Shown: positions 1 to 5,906, numbered from the stretch's first letter. The stretch: 7,140 nt of DNA from Flavobacteriales bacterium UBA1995 (GCA_002336475.1 DDCX01000050.1:2003-9142); one strand, 5' to 3'. Notes: a model not told the origin generated them from the sequence alone. Program-made: numbers and translations.

Positions 1-99
1 GCTGAAGAGGCTCCGGCCGCTGAGGAGGCACCCGCTGAAGAGGCTCCAGCCGCTGAGGAGGCACCTGCCGAAGAGGCTTCGGCCGCTGAGGAGGCACCT
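1..99 (+). repeat. Three 33-bp tandem repeats, in frame
   Basis: Units lie at 1-33, 34-66 and 67-99 and may continue upstream of the window. Units 1 and 2 differ at two bases and unit 3 differs from unit 2 at three. Each encodes 11 residues of the AEEAPAAEEAP type, with one Pro to Ser change in unit 3. The period is a multiple of three, so copy-number change keeps the frame. Confidence 0.9.
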
Positions 100-279
100 G
101 CTAAAAAGGCTCCAGCCAAAAAGGCAGCGAAGCCAGCAGCGAAGAAGCCTGCAGCAAAAAAGGCAGCGGCTAAAAAGCCAGCAGCGAAGAAGCCCGCGGC
201 GAAGAAGCCTGCAGCAAAGAAGACGGCCAAGAAAGCCGACGACGATGCTAAGGACGCCAAGGACGGAGACGCTTCCTGA
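1..279 (+). CDS. Low-complexity Ala/Glu/Pro then Ala/Lys/Pro C-terminal tail (5' end missing)
   Basis: Frame 1 is open from the window edge to a TGA at 277-279, giving the last 92 residues of a protein whose start lies upstream. The tail has three parts. Positions 1-99 are three near-identical 33-bp units encoding AEEAPAAEEAP. Positions 100-237 are Lys-rich, with repeated AAKKP units resembling histone H1-like tails. The last 14 residues are Asp-rich (ADDDAKDAKDGDAS). No folded domain is visible, so the product cannot be named. Such tails occur in Bacteroidota as C-terminal extensions of some ribosomal proteins (for example S16, L17 or L21) and in H1-like DNA-binding proteins. A nucleic-acid-binding role is inferred from the lysine content only. 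A strong terminator follows 25 bp downstream, so this gene ends its own transcription unit. I am sure of the reading frame and unsure of the product. Confidence 0.8.
   Translation, partial: AEEAPAAEEAPAEEAPAAEEAPAEEASAAEEAPAKKAPAKKAAKPAAKKPAAKKAAAKKPAAKKPAAKKPAAKKTAKKADDDAKDAKDGDAS
124..222 (+). repeat. Degenerate 15-bp repeats encoding AAKKP
   Basis: Consecutive 15-bp units encode AAKKP or close variants (AAKP, AAKKA, AAKKP three times, then AAKKT). Codons for the same residue vary between units (GCA, GCG, GCT; AAA, AAG; CCT, CCA, CCC), so this repeat looks older or more drifted than the acidic repeat before it. Confidence 0.75.
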
Positions 280-304
280 GGCTAAAGCGCCACTATGAAA
301 GAAG

Positions 305-335
305 AAAGGGAGGTCCGATGGGCCTCCCTTTTTTT
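305..335 (+). terminator. Strong intrinsic terminator after the low-complexity gene
   Basis: The arm AAAGGGAGG (305-313) pairs perfectly with CCTCCCTTT (323-331). The stem extends inward through a T-G wobble and two C-G pairs (314-316 with 320-322), leaving a three-base loop. A run of seven T (329-335) follows. It lies 26 bp after the TGA of the upstream gene and 24 bp before the pyrR ATG, so it separates the two transcription units. Confidence 0.9.
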
Positions 336-341
336 ATCCCT

Positions 342-349
342 TATTTTTG
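342..349 (+). promoter_or_regulatory. Bacteroidota-type -7 element upstream of pyrR
   Basis: TATTTTTG matches the Bacteroidota primary-sigma -7 consensus TAnnTTTG. No TTG or TTTG -33 box is seen at the usual distance, because that region is occupied by the terminator hairpin. Transcription would start a few bases before the ATG at 359, giving a very short leader. The same TA-N-TTTTG form appears before the response regulator and ilvE genes. Confidence 0.5.
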
Positions 350-358
350 CGCCGCATT

Positions 359-919
359 ATGGGTCCAGCGAAACTCCTCATCAACCCACTTCAATTCCGG
401 TTGACGCTCGATCGTCTCGCCCACCAGTTGGTCGAGGAGCACGGTGATTTTGCCAGCAGTGCCCTGATTGGGATCCAGCCTAGGGGCATTCACCTTGCGT
501 CGCGCCTGGGGGATAGAATCCAAGAGATACTCGGTGGGGTTCGGCCCAGATCCGGTGACTTGGACATTACATTTTTTAGAGATGACTTCAGACGCAGGGA
601 CCAGCCCTTGCGCGCGGCGGTGACCAATTTGGATTTTACTGTAGAGAACCTGAAGGTGGTGATCGTCGACGATGTCCTGTTCACAGGCCGTACGATTCGA
701 GCTGCTATGGATGCTTTGTTGGCGCATGGCCGTCCAGAAACTGTCGAACTGGCTGTTTTGATTGACCGCAGATTCCGGCGTGAATTGCCCATTGAGGCCA
801 AATACGTGGGGCGCAGTGTCGACAGCCTTGACAGCCAGCGTGTGCGTGTGCTTTGGTCTGAGCATGATGGGGGGGAGGATCGCGTTGAATTGATGAATCC
901 AACATCAGAAAATGGCTGA
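359..919 (+). CDS. pyrR: PyrR, bifunctional pyr operon regulator / uracil phosphoribosyltransferase
   Basis: This 186-residue protein belongs to the PyrR family of phosphoribosyltransferases (usual length about 180). The family converts uracil and PRPP to UMP, and in Gram-positive bacteria it also binds pyr mRNA leaders. Visible landmarks, numbered from the chosen ATG, are GIQPRGIHLA (38-47), the family signature DLDITFFRDD (67-76), the PRPP loop VVIVDDVLFTGRT (100-112) with its paired Asp residues, and LAVLIDRRFRRELPI (131-145). An in-frame TTG at 347 would add four residues, but it lies inside the likely promoter -7 element, so I prefer the ATG at 359. The gene overlaps pyrB by 8 bp, supporting cotranscription and coupled translation. 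I see no PyrR-binding attenuator, so enzyme activity is better supported than mRNA regulation here. Confidence 0.95.
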   Translation: MGPAKLLINPLQFRLTLDRLAHQLVEEHGDFASSALIGIQPRGIHLASRLGDRIQEILGGVRPRSGDLDITFFRDDFRRRDQPLRAAVTNLDFTVENLKVVIVDDVLFTGRTIRAAMDALLAHGRPETVELAVLIDRRFRRELPIEAKYVGRSVDSLDSQRVRVLWSEHDGGEDRVELMNPTSENG

Positions 920-1856
920 CTTCTCTCAGCATCACCTGTTGGGCATCCGCGGACTATCTCGTGCGGACGTAGAGCTGATATTTGAAACGGCCCAAGGATT
1001 CAAAGACATCATCAACCGTCCCATTCGAAAAGTCCCCAGCCTTCGAGACTTAACGGTGGCCAACTTGTTTTTTGAAAACAGCACCCGGACACGCCTCAGC
1101 TTCGAGTTGGCGGAAAAGCGTTTGAGCGCTGATGTGGTGAACTTTACGGCGGCGTCTTCCAGTGTCAAAAAAGGCGAAACCTTGGCTGATACGGTGCGCA
1201 ACATCTTGGCCATGAAGGTGGACATGGTCGTGATGCGTCATCCTCACCCAGGAGCGGCCCATTATTTGGCTTCAAAAATAGACGTCCCCATCATCAATGC
1301 AGGCGATGGCACCCATGAGCATCCAACCCAAGCGCTGTTGGACTGTTTCACATTGACGGAACGGTTGGGCAGTTTGTCGGGGAAAAGGGTCTGTATTTTG
1401 GGTGACATCAGGCACAGCCGTGTGGCATTGTCCAATGTGCGTTGCCTGAAGTTATTGGGTGCAGAGGTCATGGTGTGTGGTCCTGCTACCTTGATTCCGA
1501 AGCACTTTGCGTCTCTCGGTGTTCAGGTGGAATACGACATGGATCGAGCGCTAGAATGGTGCGATGTGGCCAATGTTCTGCGCATTCAGCTCGAAAGGCA
1601 GGGTGCAGAAGTGCCTTTTTTCCCCAGTTTAGAAGAATATCACGAACGTTTTGGAGTGACATCTGAGCGTTTAGATCGGCTGTCTGAGCCCCCCATTATT
1701 TTGCACCCAGGCCCTATGAACAGGGGCGTGGAGATCGCTTCGGAGGTGGCCGACCGTGACGATGCTGTGATTTTAGAACAGGTCGAAAATGGAGTGGCTG
1801 TTCGTATGGCTGTGTTGTATCTCCTGGCAGGTCGATTGGGTGGGTCAGAGGATTGA
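912..1856 (+). CDS. pyrB: Aspartate carbamoyltransferase catalytic subunit
   Basis: The product condenses carbamoyl phosphate with L-aspartate to N-carbamoyl-aspartate, the committed step of de novo pyrimidine synthesis, in the cytoplasm. The 314-residue length is normal for the family. The carbamoyl-phosphate site FENSTRTRLSFE (54-65) is intact, and the SxxxKGE loop is present (SSSVKKGE, 82-89). The domain-bridging HPTQALLD (137-144), the aspartate-domain GDIRHSRV (164-171), RIQLERQ (224-230) and HPGPMNRGVEI (265-275) are also present. The start ATG lies inside the 3' end of pyrR (ATGGCTGA, 912-919), with no Shine-Dalgarno sequence, which suggests translational coupling. No pyrI regulatory subunit follows, so the enzyme probably works without the E. 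coli-type allosteric partner, unless pyrI lies elsewhere. All expected catalytic motifs are in place. Confidence 0.98.
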   Translation: MADFSQHHLLGIRGLSRADVELIFETAQGFKDIINRPIRKVPSLRDLTVANLFFENSTRTRLSFELAEKRLSADVVNFTAASSSVKKGETLADTVRNILAMKVDMVVMRHPHPGAAHYLASKIDVPIINAGDGTHEHPTQALLDCFTLTERLGSLSGKRVCILGDIRHSRVALSNVRCLKLLGAEVMVCGPATLIPKHFASLGVQVEYDMDRALEWCDVANVLRIQLERQGAEVPFFPSLEEYHERFGVTSERLDRLSEPPIILHPGPMNRGVEIASEVADRDDAVILEQVENGVAVRMAVLYLLAGRLGGSED

Positions 1857-1885
1857 CCTAAATTCGACAGATACTGATTCGTGAC

Positions 1886-2248
1886 ATGAAATTTGAAGTC
1901 GATAAGCAGGAGAGGGTGGTCGTTGTGACCTCCAAAGTGGAGAAGCTCGATGCCTTGTGCGCACCGGAGCTCAAAGGGGAGCTTGTTCTCGCCAGTAAAG
2001 AAGGGCACCGGAACATGGTGCTTGACCTTTCCGAAACGCGCTACATTGACTCCAGTGGTCTCAGTGCAGTGCTCATTGGACACCGCGCATGCCGTGATGC
2101 CAAGGGGACCTTTGTGCTGTGCGGCCTTCAACCTGCTGTCTCAAAACTTGTGACGATTAGCCAATTGGACAATGTCCTGAAGATTGTCCCTACAGCCAAA
2201 GAGGCTGTGGATTTCGTTTTTATGGAGGAAGTCGAGCGCGACCTCTGA
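1886..2248 (+). CDS. STAS-domain protein, anti-anti-sigma factor-like
   Basis: This 120-residue protein is a single STAS domain of the SpoIIAA/RsbV type and of normal length. It has an N-terminal beta-strand region, VLDLSETRYIDSSGLSAVL (45-63), then alternating strands and helices. The DSSGL motif (55-59) is the phosphorylation site in the family, and by alignment with SpoIIAA the target would be Ser57. Classical members bind an anti-sigma kinase when unphosphorylated and so release a sigma factor. No anti-sigma kinase, PP2C phosphatase or sigma factor is in the window, so the partner is unknown. It starts 29 bp after pyrB and ends 23 bp before the next gene, with no promoter motif visible, so it is probably read from the pyr transcript. 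The domain call is firm and the biological role is not. Confidence 0.92.
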   Translation: MKFEVDKQERVVVVTSKVEKLDALCAPELKGELVLASKEGHRNMVLDLSETRYIDSSGLSAVLIGHRACRDAKGTFVLCGLQPAVSKLVTISQLDNVLKIVPTAKEAVDFVFMEEVERDL

Positions 2249-2271
2249 GTTTGCATTCAAAATAACCGAGC

Positions 2272-3057
2272 ATGTTGCTTCCTCTATACCGCAGCGCTGT
2301 GATGGCGTTGACCCTCGTTGCCTGTCTGACCGTTTCTGCCCAGTGCGACCCACTTGAGGTGGATTTTGGTACTGAGCCTTGGGGCCTCGCTCCCGATGGT
2401 GAGGAGACCTTCTTTGATGCTGCGGAAATCGATGTTCCGTACACGGATGATGTGCACTTGTTGGTGCCCTCAACGGCATCGGAAGTGGTTCCCGACACCC
2501 CATTGGACGCTCCGATTGACTCTGTGGTCATTTCAGCAGTTTTGTTGGTGGATACCATTGCCGGAGACACCCTGTACTTTGCTGAGGTGGGCATGTCATA
2601 CGAATGCAACAACCTGGGCGATTGCACAGACCCATGCACTTTCTTGGGGGGTCAGCAATACTGCGCGAGCTTCTCTGGAACTCCAACGGTCTCGGGTGAT
2701 TTCATGCTCAGCCTTGAAGTCGAGGTATGGGCTACAGTTTTTGGTTTTCCGCTGGCCACTCCTTTTAGCTTTTCAGGATTTCCTTTCCCCATCTTGGGCG
2801 AAGCGAGCAATGTTGAGGGAATGGCAAAAGCGGAGCCACGCGCTTACCCGAACCCTTCCAATGGATTGTTTACCCTTTCGGGTGCTGAAGGAAGCTTCGC
2901 GGCACTCCGTGCGGTTGATGGACAACAAATTCGGGCTTGGAATGTGAATTCCTCCTCGGAGCAGGTGTCCATGGATGGCTTGGCTCCTGGCGTGTATTTC
3001 TTGGAACTCGTGGCCAAAGGGCGCAGGGAAGTCCTTCGCGTTTCATTCGTTCGCTGA
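2272..3057 (+). CDS. Secreted protein with T9SS type A C-terminal sorting domain, function unknown
   Basis: The 261-residue product is exported in two steps. An N-terminal signal peptide (Arg7, then a hydrophobic stretch 8-22) probably ends near VSA/QC at 23-24. The C-terminal 75 residues or so form a T9SS sorting domain with YPNPSNGLFTL (192-202) and the closing MDGLAPGVYFLEL (234-246), ending in a basic strand. It should be carried across the outer membrane and released or anchored on the surface. The middle (about 25-185) matches nothing I recognise. It starts acidic, with many Asp and Pro, and holds a cysteine group at 111, 117, 121 and 131 that could form disulfides. It then becomes rich in Phe, Gly and Pro (157-175). 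LVAC at 15-18 resembles a lipobox, so a lipoprotein is a minor alternative. It lies between STAS and rnz with short gaps and shares their strand. Confidence 0.88.
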   Translation: MLLPLYRSAVMALTLVACLTVSAQCDPLEVDFGTEPWGLAPDGEETFFDAAEIDVPYTDDVHLLVPSTASEVVPDTPLDAPIDSVVISAVLLVDTIAGDTLYFAEVGMSYECNNLGDCTDPCTFLGGQQYCASFSGTPTVSGDFMLSLEVEVWATVFGFPLATPFSFSGFPFPILGEASNVEGMAKAEPRAYPNPSNGLFTLSGAEGSFAALRAVDGQQIRAWNVNSSSEQVSMDGLAPGVYFLELVAKGRREVLRVSFVR

Positions 3058-3075
3058 TCGGGTCTTCTTGACCAC

Positions 3076-4008
3076 TTGAGGTTCGAAGTCCACATCTTGG
3101 GATGCGGTGCTGCGTTGCCGCTTCCTGGGCGCAACCCTACGGCGCAGGTGGTCAATGTGCATGAGAAGCAGTTCCTGTTTGATTGTGGAGAAGGGACCCA
3201 AATCGCACTGAGGCATGGTAGAATTCGCCTGATGCGGATTGACCACGTTGCCATCAGTCACTTGCATGGCGACCATTACCTCGGCTTGTTTGGCCTGCTT
3301 TCGACGTTTAGTTTACTCGGACGTTCCCGAGCATTGAACCTCTATGGCCCCCCTGAATTGGAGGCCTTAGTCTTGGCGCATGAGCGTGCCGGTGAATCGG
3401 TGAGAGGCTACCCCTTGCACTTTAAATCTACCCAGACTGATGCGCCTGAAGTGCTGTTCGAAGATGGGAGTGTGAGTTTGGAGAGCTTTCCAGTGCGGCA
3501 CAGAATTCCAACCACGGGGTTTTTGCTCAGGGAGAAGCCAAAGGAACCCGGGGTCAAGCGGGATTGGATTCGGAAGCTGGATTTGACGCTGACGGAGATA
3601 TTGGCATTAAAGAGGGGAGAGGATGTCCATCGGGCAGATGGCACAGCAGTGCTCAATGTTCAAGCTTGTCGCGTTCCTCTGCCGCCTCGGAGCTATGCTT
3701 TTGCAGCAGATACGCGTTACTGGGAAAAAGTGTCCGAGTGGGTTGAGGGTGTGAGTTTGCTCTACCATGAAGCCACATTTGACGCGTCCATGAAAGAAAG
3801 GGCCACCAAGACTTTTCACAGTACTGCCACCCAGGCTGCTCGCATTGCAGAACGTGCAGGTGTGGGCCAGCTTGTCATCGGACATGTTTCTGCACGCTAT
3901 GAAAATGCAGACGCCTTGCTCGAGGAGGCCCAAGCAGTCTTCCCCAATACTATCGCGGCTTCAGACGGCCTCGTTGTCCAGGTGGGGTTCATTCCTGTTA
4001 AGAATTGA
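3076..4008 (+). CDS. rnz: Ribonuclease Z (tRNA 3' processing endonuclease)
   Basis: The product is a zinc-dependent metallo-beta-lactamase-fold endonuclease that cuts tRNA precursors after the discriminator base, preparing them for CCA addition. The 310-residue length is typical of the short form. The metal ligands are visible: His62, His64, Asp66 and His67 in SHLHGDHYLGL (61-71), His142 in the VRHRIPTTGF strand, Asp212 in AFAADTRY, and His270 in VIGHVS. YHEATF (230-235) and HSTATQAA (248-255) also match the family. The region 152-170 (KPKEPGVKRD) fits the flexible tRNA-binding arm. The start must be TTG at 3076: an in-frame TGA lies at 3055-3057, no ATG or GTG lies between, and the encoded MRFEVHILGCGAALP is the normal family N-terminus. 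It follows the T9SS gene by 18 bp and probably shares its transcript. Confidence 0.97.
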   Translation: MRFEVHILGCGAALPLPGRNPTAQVVNVHEKQFLFDCGEGTQIALRHGRIRLMRIDHVAISHLHGDHYLGLFGLLSTFSLLGRSRALNLYGPPELEALVLAHERAGESVRGYPLHFKSTQTDAPEVLFEDGSVSLESFPVRHRIPTTGFLLREKPKEPGVKRDWIRKLDLTLTEILALKRGEDVHRADGTAVLNVQACRVPLPPRSYAFAADTRYWEKVSEWVEGVSLLYHEATFDASMKERATKTFHSTATQAARIAERAGVGQLVIGHVSARYENADALLEEAQAVFPNTIAASDGLVVQVGFIPVKN

Positions 4009-4019
4009 TGGGGGTTCTT

Positions 4020-4032
4020 GTGCCCTTGGCAC
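4020..4032. repeat. Perfect short inverted repeat upstream of the response-regulator promoter
   Basis: GTGCC (4020-4024) and GGCAC (4028-4032) are perfect inverted copies around a CTT spacer. It lies 11 bp after the rnz stop and just upstream of the proposed -33 TTG. No T-run follows, so it is a poor terminator. It could be an operator, but five-base arms also occur by chance. Confidence 0.35.
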
Positions 4033-4035
4033 GTG

Positions 4036-4062
4036 TTGGAATGTCTTTCCCGTGTAGTTTTG
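4036..4062 (+). promoter_or_regulatory. Bacteroidota-type promoter for the response regulator gene
   Basis: TAGTTTTG at 4055-4062 matches the -7 consensus TAnnTTTG. A TTG at 4036-4038 can serve as the -33 element, with a 16-bp spacer that is slightly short against the usual range. Transcription would begin in the high 4060s, which favours the ATG at 4090 (leader near 20 nt) over the ATG at 4072 and rules out a TTG at 4018. Confidence 0.55.
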
Positions 4063-4089
4063 TTATGTAGAATGAGTCTCAATAAGGTC

Positions 4090-4764
4090 ATGCCTCGAAT
4101 CATCATTGCCGACAGCCAGCAGTTGGTCGCATGTGGATTGCACGCTACACTGCGTTCGCATGGCCTGGATCAGGTTGTAGGGAATGCCCGAAATGAGAAT
4201 GAGTTGTTCGAATTGGTGGACCACTTCTCTCCGGAATTGATCATCCTTGATTTTGTGGCAGACGGATTTACTGTTGAGACCATTGTAAAGCTCAAATCCA
4301 AAGGGCGTGTTCGAATTTTGGCGTTGACCGACGCCCAGCAAGGCAGCACTTTGGTGCACGCTTTGCGCGCTGGAGTAGACGGTTACGTGAAAAAGGACTG
4401 TGACTTGCAAGAGATTGTGGAGGCGGTGCGTGAAACCCACGCAGGCAGAAAATTCTTTTGCGGTCAAATCCTCGAAACCATCCGAAAGGAGGGCATTGAT
4501 CTGGAGTCATTAAATGTGGTAGACCCCGATTGTATGGGCGTCAGCTTGAGCAAACGAGAACTCGAAGTTATTCGACTGATTGCTGAGGGGTTCACCAACC
4601 CCCAAATTTCAGAGAAGCTTTTCGTGAGTCCCCACACGGTGACAACCCACCGCAGAAACATCCTCCAAAAGCTCGGTGCCAACAACACTGCAGCTGTTGT
4701 GATGTACGCGGTACAGTCTGGATTGGTCAGCCCAAACAAGTTTCTGTTTGGACAGCGGCATTGA
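4090..4764 (+). CDS. Response regulator, NarL/LuxR family, with atypical receiver
   Basis: The 224-residue product has a receiver domain (about 1-118) and a C-terminal LuxR-type helix-turn-helix (about 152-213; LSKRELEVIRLIAEGFTN, then ISEKLFVSPHTVTTHRRNIL). It should act as a cytoplasmic DNA-binding regulator. Receiver landmarks are Asp8 (IIIADSQ), the phosphoacceptor Asp54 (ELIILDF), Thr80 (LALTD) and Lys102 (GYVKKD). Two points differ from textbook members. The second residue of the acidic pair is Ser9. The loop after Asp54 reads FVADGF, shorter and without the usual Met-Pro. I believe similar receivers occur in other Bacteroidota regulators, so it may still be phosphorylated, but that is not certain. 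An upstream ATG at 4072 would add six residues; 4090 is chosen from the promoter position and the normal family N-terminus. No sensor kinase is in the window. Confidence 0.93.
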   Translation: MPRIIIADSQQLVACGLHATLRSHGLDQVVGNARNENELFELVDHFSPELIILDFVADGFTVETIVKLKSKGRVRILALTDAQQGSTLVHALRAGVDGYVKKDCDLQEIVEAVRETHAGRKFFCGQILETIRKEGIDLESLNVVDPDCMGVSLSKRELEVIRLIAEGFTNPQISEKLFVSPHTVTTHRRNILQKLGANNTAAVVMYAVQSGLVSPNKFLFGQRH

Positions 4765-4796
4765 TTAGGAGCGAATTACGCCGCTTTTCTTCTCTG

Positions 4797-4804
4797 TACT
4801 TTTG
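4797..4804 (+). promoter_or_regulatory. Bacteroidota-type -7 element upstream of ilvE
   Basis: TACTTTTG matches TAnnTTTG and lies 33 bp before the ilvE ATG, giving a leader of roughly 25-30 nt. No clear -33 TTG is found at the usual distance. It falls in the 73-bp gap between the response regulator and ilvE. Confidence 0.5.
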
Positions 4805-4837
4805 CCATGTGTTAGATGAGACCTTAATGATAGGCCC

Positions 4838-5902
4838 ATGTTGATGACGACTGAATTTAAATTCAATACCGTAGAGGAATCTCGAATTGACAAGGTCAAT
4901 TTGAAAGAACTTCCTTTTGGGAGTGTCTTTTCGGACCACCAATTTCAGATGGAATTCAAGGGGGGTGAATGGCAGCAAGGGGTCTTCGGACCTTATGGTG
5001 ACATGACCTTGAGTCCGGCAGCCATGGGGCTGCACTATGGCCAAGCGATTTTCGAAGGGATGAAAGCTTTCCGTCAACCTGACGGATCTGTCGCCCTGTT
5101 CCGTCCAATGGAGAACATCCGCCGTTTCAACAAAAGTGCTGAGCGCATGAGCATGGCATTGTTGGATGAAGGCTTGTTCTTAAACGCATTGATTGAGCTG
5201 ATTAAACTGGACGAACAATGGGTGCCTGATGGATCGGAAAGTTCCCTGTATATCCGTCCATTTATGTTTGCGTCGGAGGCACACGTTGGCGTTCGTCCAA
5301 GCGATGAATACCGGTTCATCATATTCACCTGCCCCGTTGGTCCTTACTACAAGGGCAATGTGCGGGTTAAGGTCGAGACGTTCTTCACGCGTGCCGCACC
5401 CGGTGGAACAGGTTATGCAAAAGCTGCTGGAAACTATGCAGCTTCGCTTCAACCCACGGCTATGGCGAGGGATGAGGGGTATGACCAGATTTTGTGGACC
5501 GATGCCGTCGAACACAAATACATCGAGGAAAGTGGCACCATGAATGTGGTGTTCGTGTTGAATGGAAAGCTTGTGTCACCGTCAGTGGGAGATACCGTGC
5601 TATCGGGTGTGACCCGAGACTCTGTGTTGCGTTTGGCTGCTTACAAGGGGTATGAAATCGAGGAAAGAAAAGTCGCGGTGGCTGAGCTCAAGGCTGGCGC
5701 TGAATCAGGTGCCCTGACCGAAGCCTTTGGCGTTGGAACTGCCGCCACGATGACTCCGATTGAGGCCATTGGTTTTCCGGGAGTAGACGTTGCCTTGCCT
5801 CCAGTTGAATCTTGGAAGTTGATGCCAGACCTCGCCAAAACTTTGGATGATCTCCGCCGAGGAAAAGGGGAGGACCCATTCGGATGGCGTGTGGTAATTT
5901 AA
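4838..5902 (+). CDS. ilvE: Branched-chain amino acid aminotransferase
   Basis: The product is a PLP enzyme (fold type IV) that interconverts Leu, Ile and Val with their 2-oxo acids using glutamate/2-oxoglutarate, the last step of branched-chain synthesis, in the cytoplasm. The 354-residue length and sequence fit the longer BCAT form shared by many Bacteroidota and eukaryotes. Visible motifs are MGLHYGQAIFEGMKAF (63-78), LYIRPFMF (137-144), the PLP lysine region GTGYAKAAGNYAASL (190-204, Lys195), EESGTMNVVFV (230-240) with the conserved Glu, SGVTRDSVLRLA (256-267), and TEAFGVGTAATMTPI (294-308), which holds the phosphate-binding GTA. The C-terminal DPFGWRVVI resembles the family's usual ending. 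ATG 4838 is used; ATG 4844 (two residues later) is equally possible. It has its own -7 promoter element and is followed 4 bp later by an exported-protein gene. Confidence 0.97.
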   Translation: MLMTTEFKFNTVEESRIDKVNLKELPFGSVFSDHQFQMEFKGGEWQQGVFGPYGDMTLSPAAMGLHYGQAIFEGMKAFRQPDGSVALFRPMENIRRFNKSAERMSMALLDEGLFLNALIELIKLDEQWVPDGSESSLYIRPFMFASEAHVGVRPSDEYRFIIFTCPVGPYYKGNVRVKVETFFTRAAPGGTGYAKAAGNYAASLQPTAMARDEGYDQILWTDAVEHKYIEESGTMNVVFVLNGKLVSPSVGDTVLSGVTRDSVLRLAAYKGYEIEERKVAVAELKAGAESGALTEAFGVGTAATMTPIEAIGFPGVDVALPPVESWKLMPDLAKTLDDLRRGKGEDPFGWRVVI

Positions 5903-5906
5903 ACAC

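Noticed and set aside
1..240. Repeats considered as a CRISPR array or mobile-element repeats
   Set aside because: The repeats are contiguous, in frame, without spacers, and encode a continuous low-complexity protein tail.
280..358. A PyrR-controlled attenuator in front of pyrR, because the hairpin loop region (GGTCCGATGGGCCT) vaguely recalls the PyrR RNA-binding loop
   Set aside because: At least four conserved positions of the Gram-positive consensus do not match, and no convincing antiterminator pairs with the hairpin (only a 5-bp GAGGC/GCCTC alternative). The likely promoter lies downstream of the hairpin. A simple terminator for the upstream gene explains it.
341..865. Long antisense open frame (174 codons) opposite pyrR
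   Set aside because: pyrR on the + strand has unmistakable family motifs; the antisense protein has no recognisable domain and is a codon-bias shadow.
1640..2131. Antisense open frame (163 codons) across the pyrB/STAS junction
   Set aside because: It spans the ends of two clear + strand genes, and its protein has no motif or plausible start context.
2314..2328. Lipobox LVAC in the T9SS protein, suggesting a lipoprotein
   Set aside because: A standard signal peptidase site (VSA/QC) follows a few residues later, and T9SS sorting-domain proteins usually use signal peptidase I. Kept only as a minor alternative.
2354..2947. Alternative + strand frame (197 codons) inside the T9SS gene
   Set aside because: The frame at 2272-3057 has a signal peptide and a sorting domain; the alternative is a Trp/Arg-rich shadow with no domain.
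4018..4089. N-terminal extension of the response regulator from TTG 4018 or ATG 4072
   Set aside because: The extension MCPWHVLECL... is unlike any receiver N-terminus and spans the -7 promoter motif. ATG 4072 is possible but gives a very short leader, and the family N-terminus begins at 4090.
4770..4790. Weak hairpin (AGCG...CGCT) followed by TTTTCTTCT after the response-regulator gene, as a terminator
   Set aside because: The stem is only four pairs with an eight-base loop and the T-run is interrupted, so it is too weak to call.
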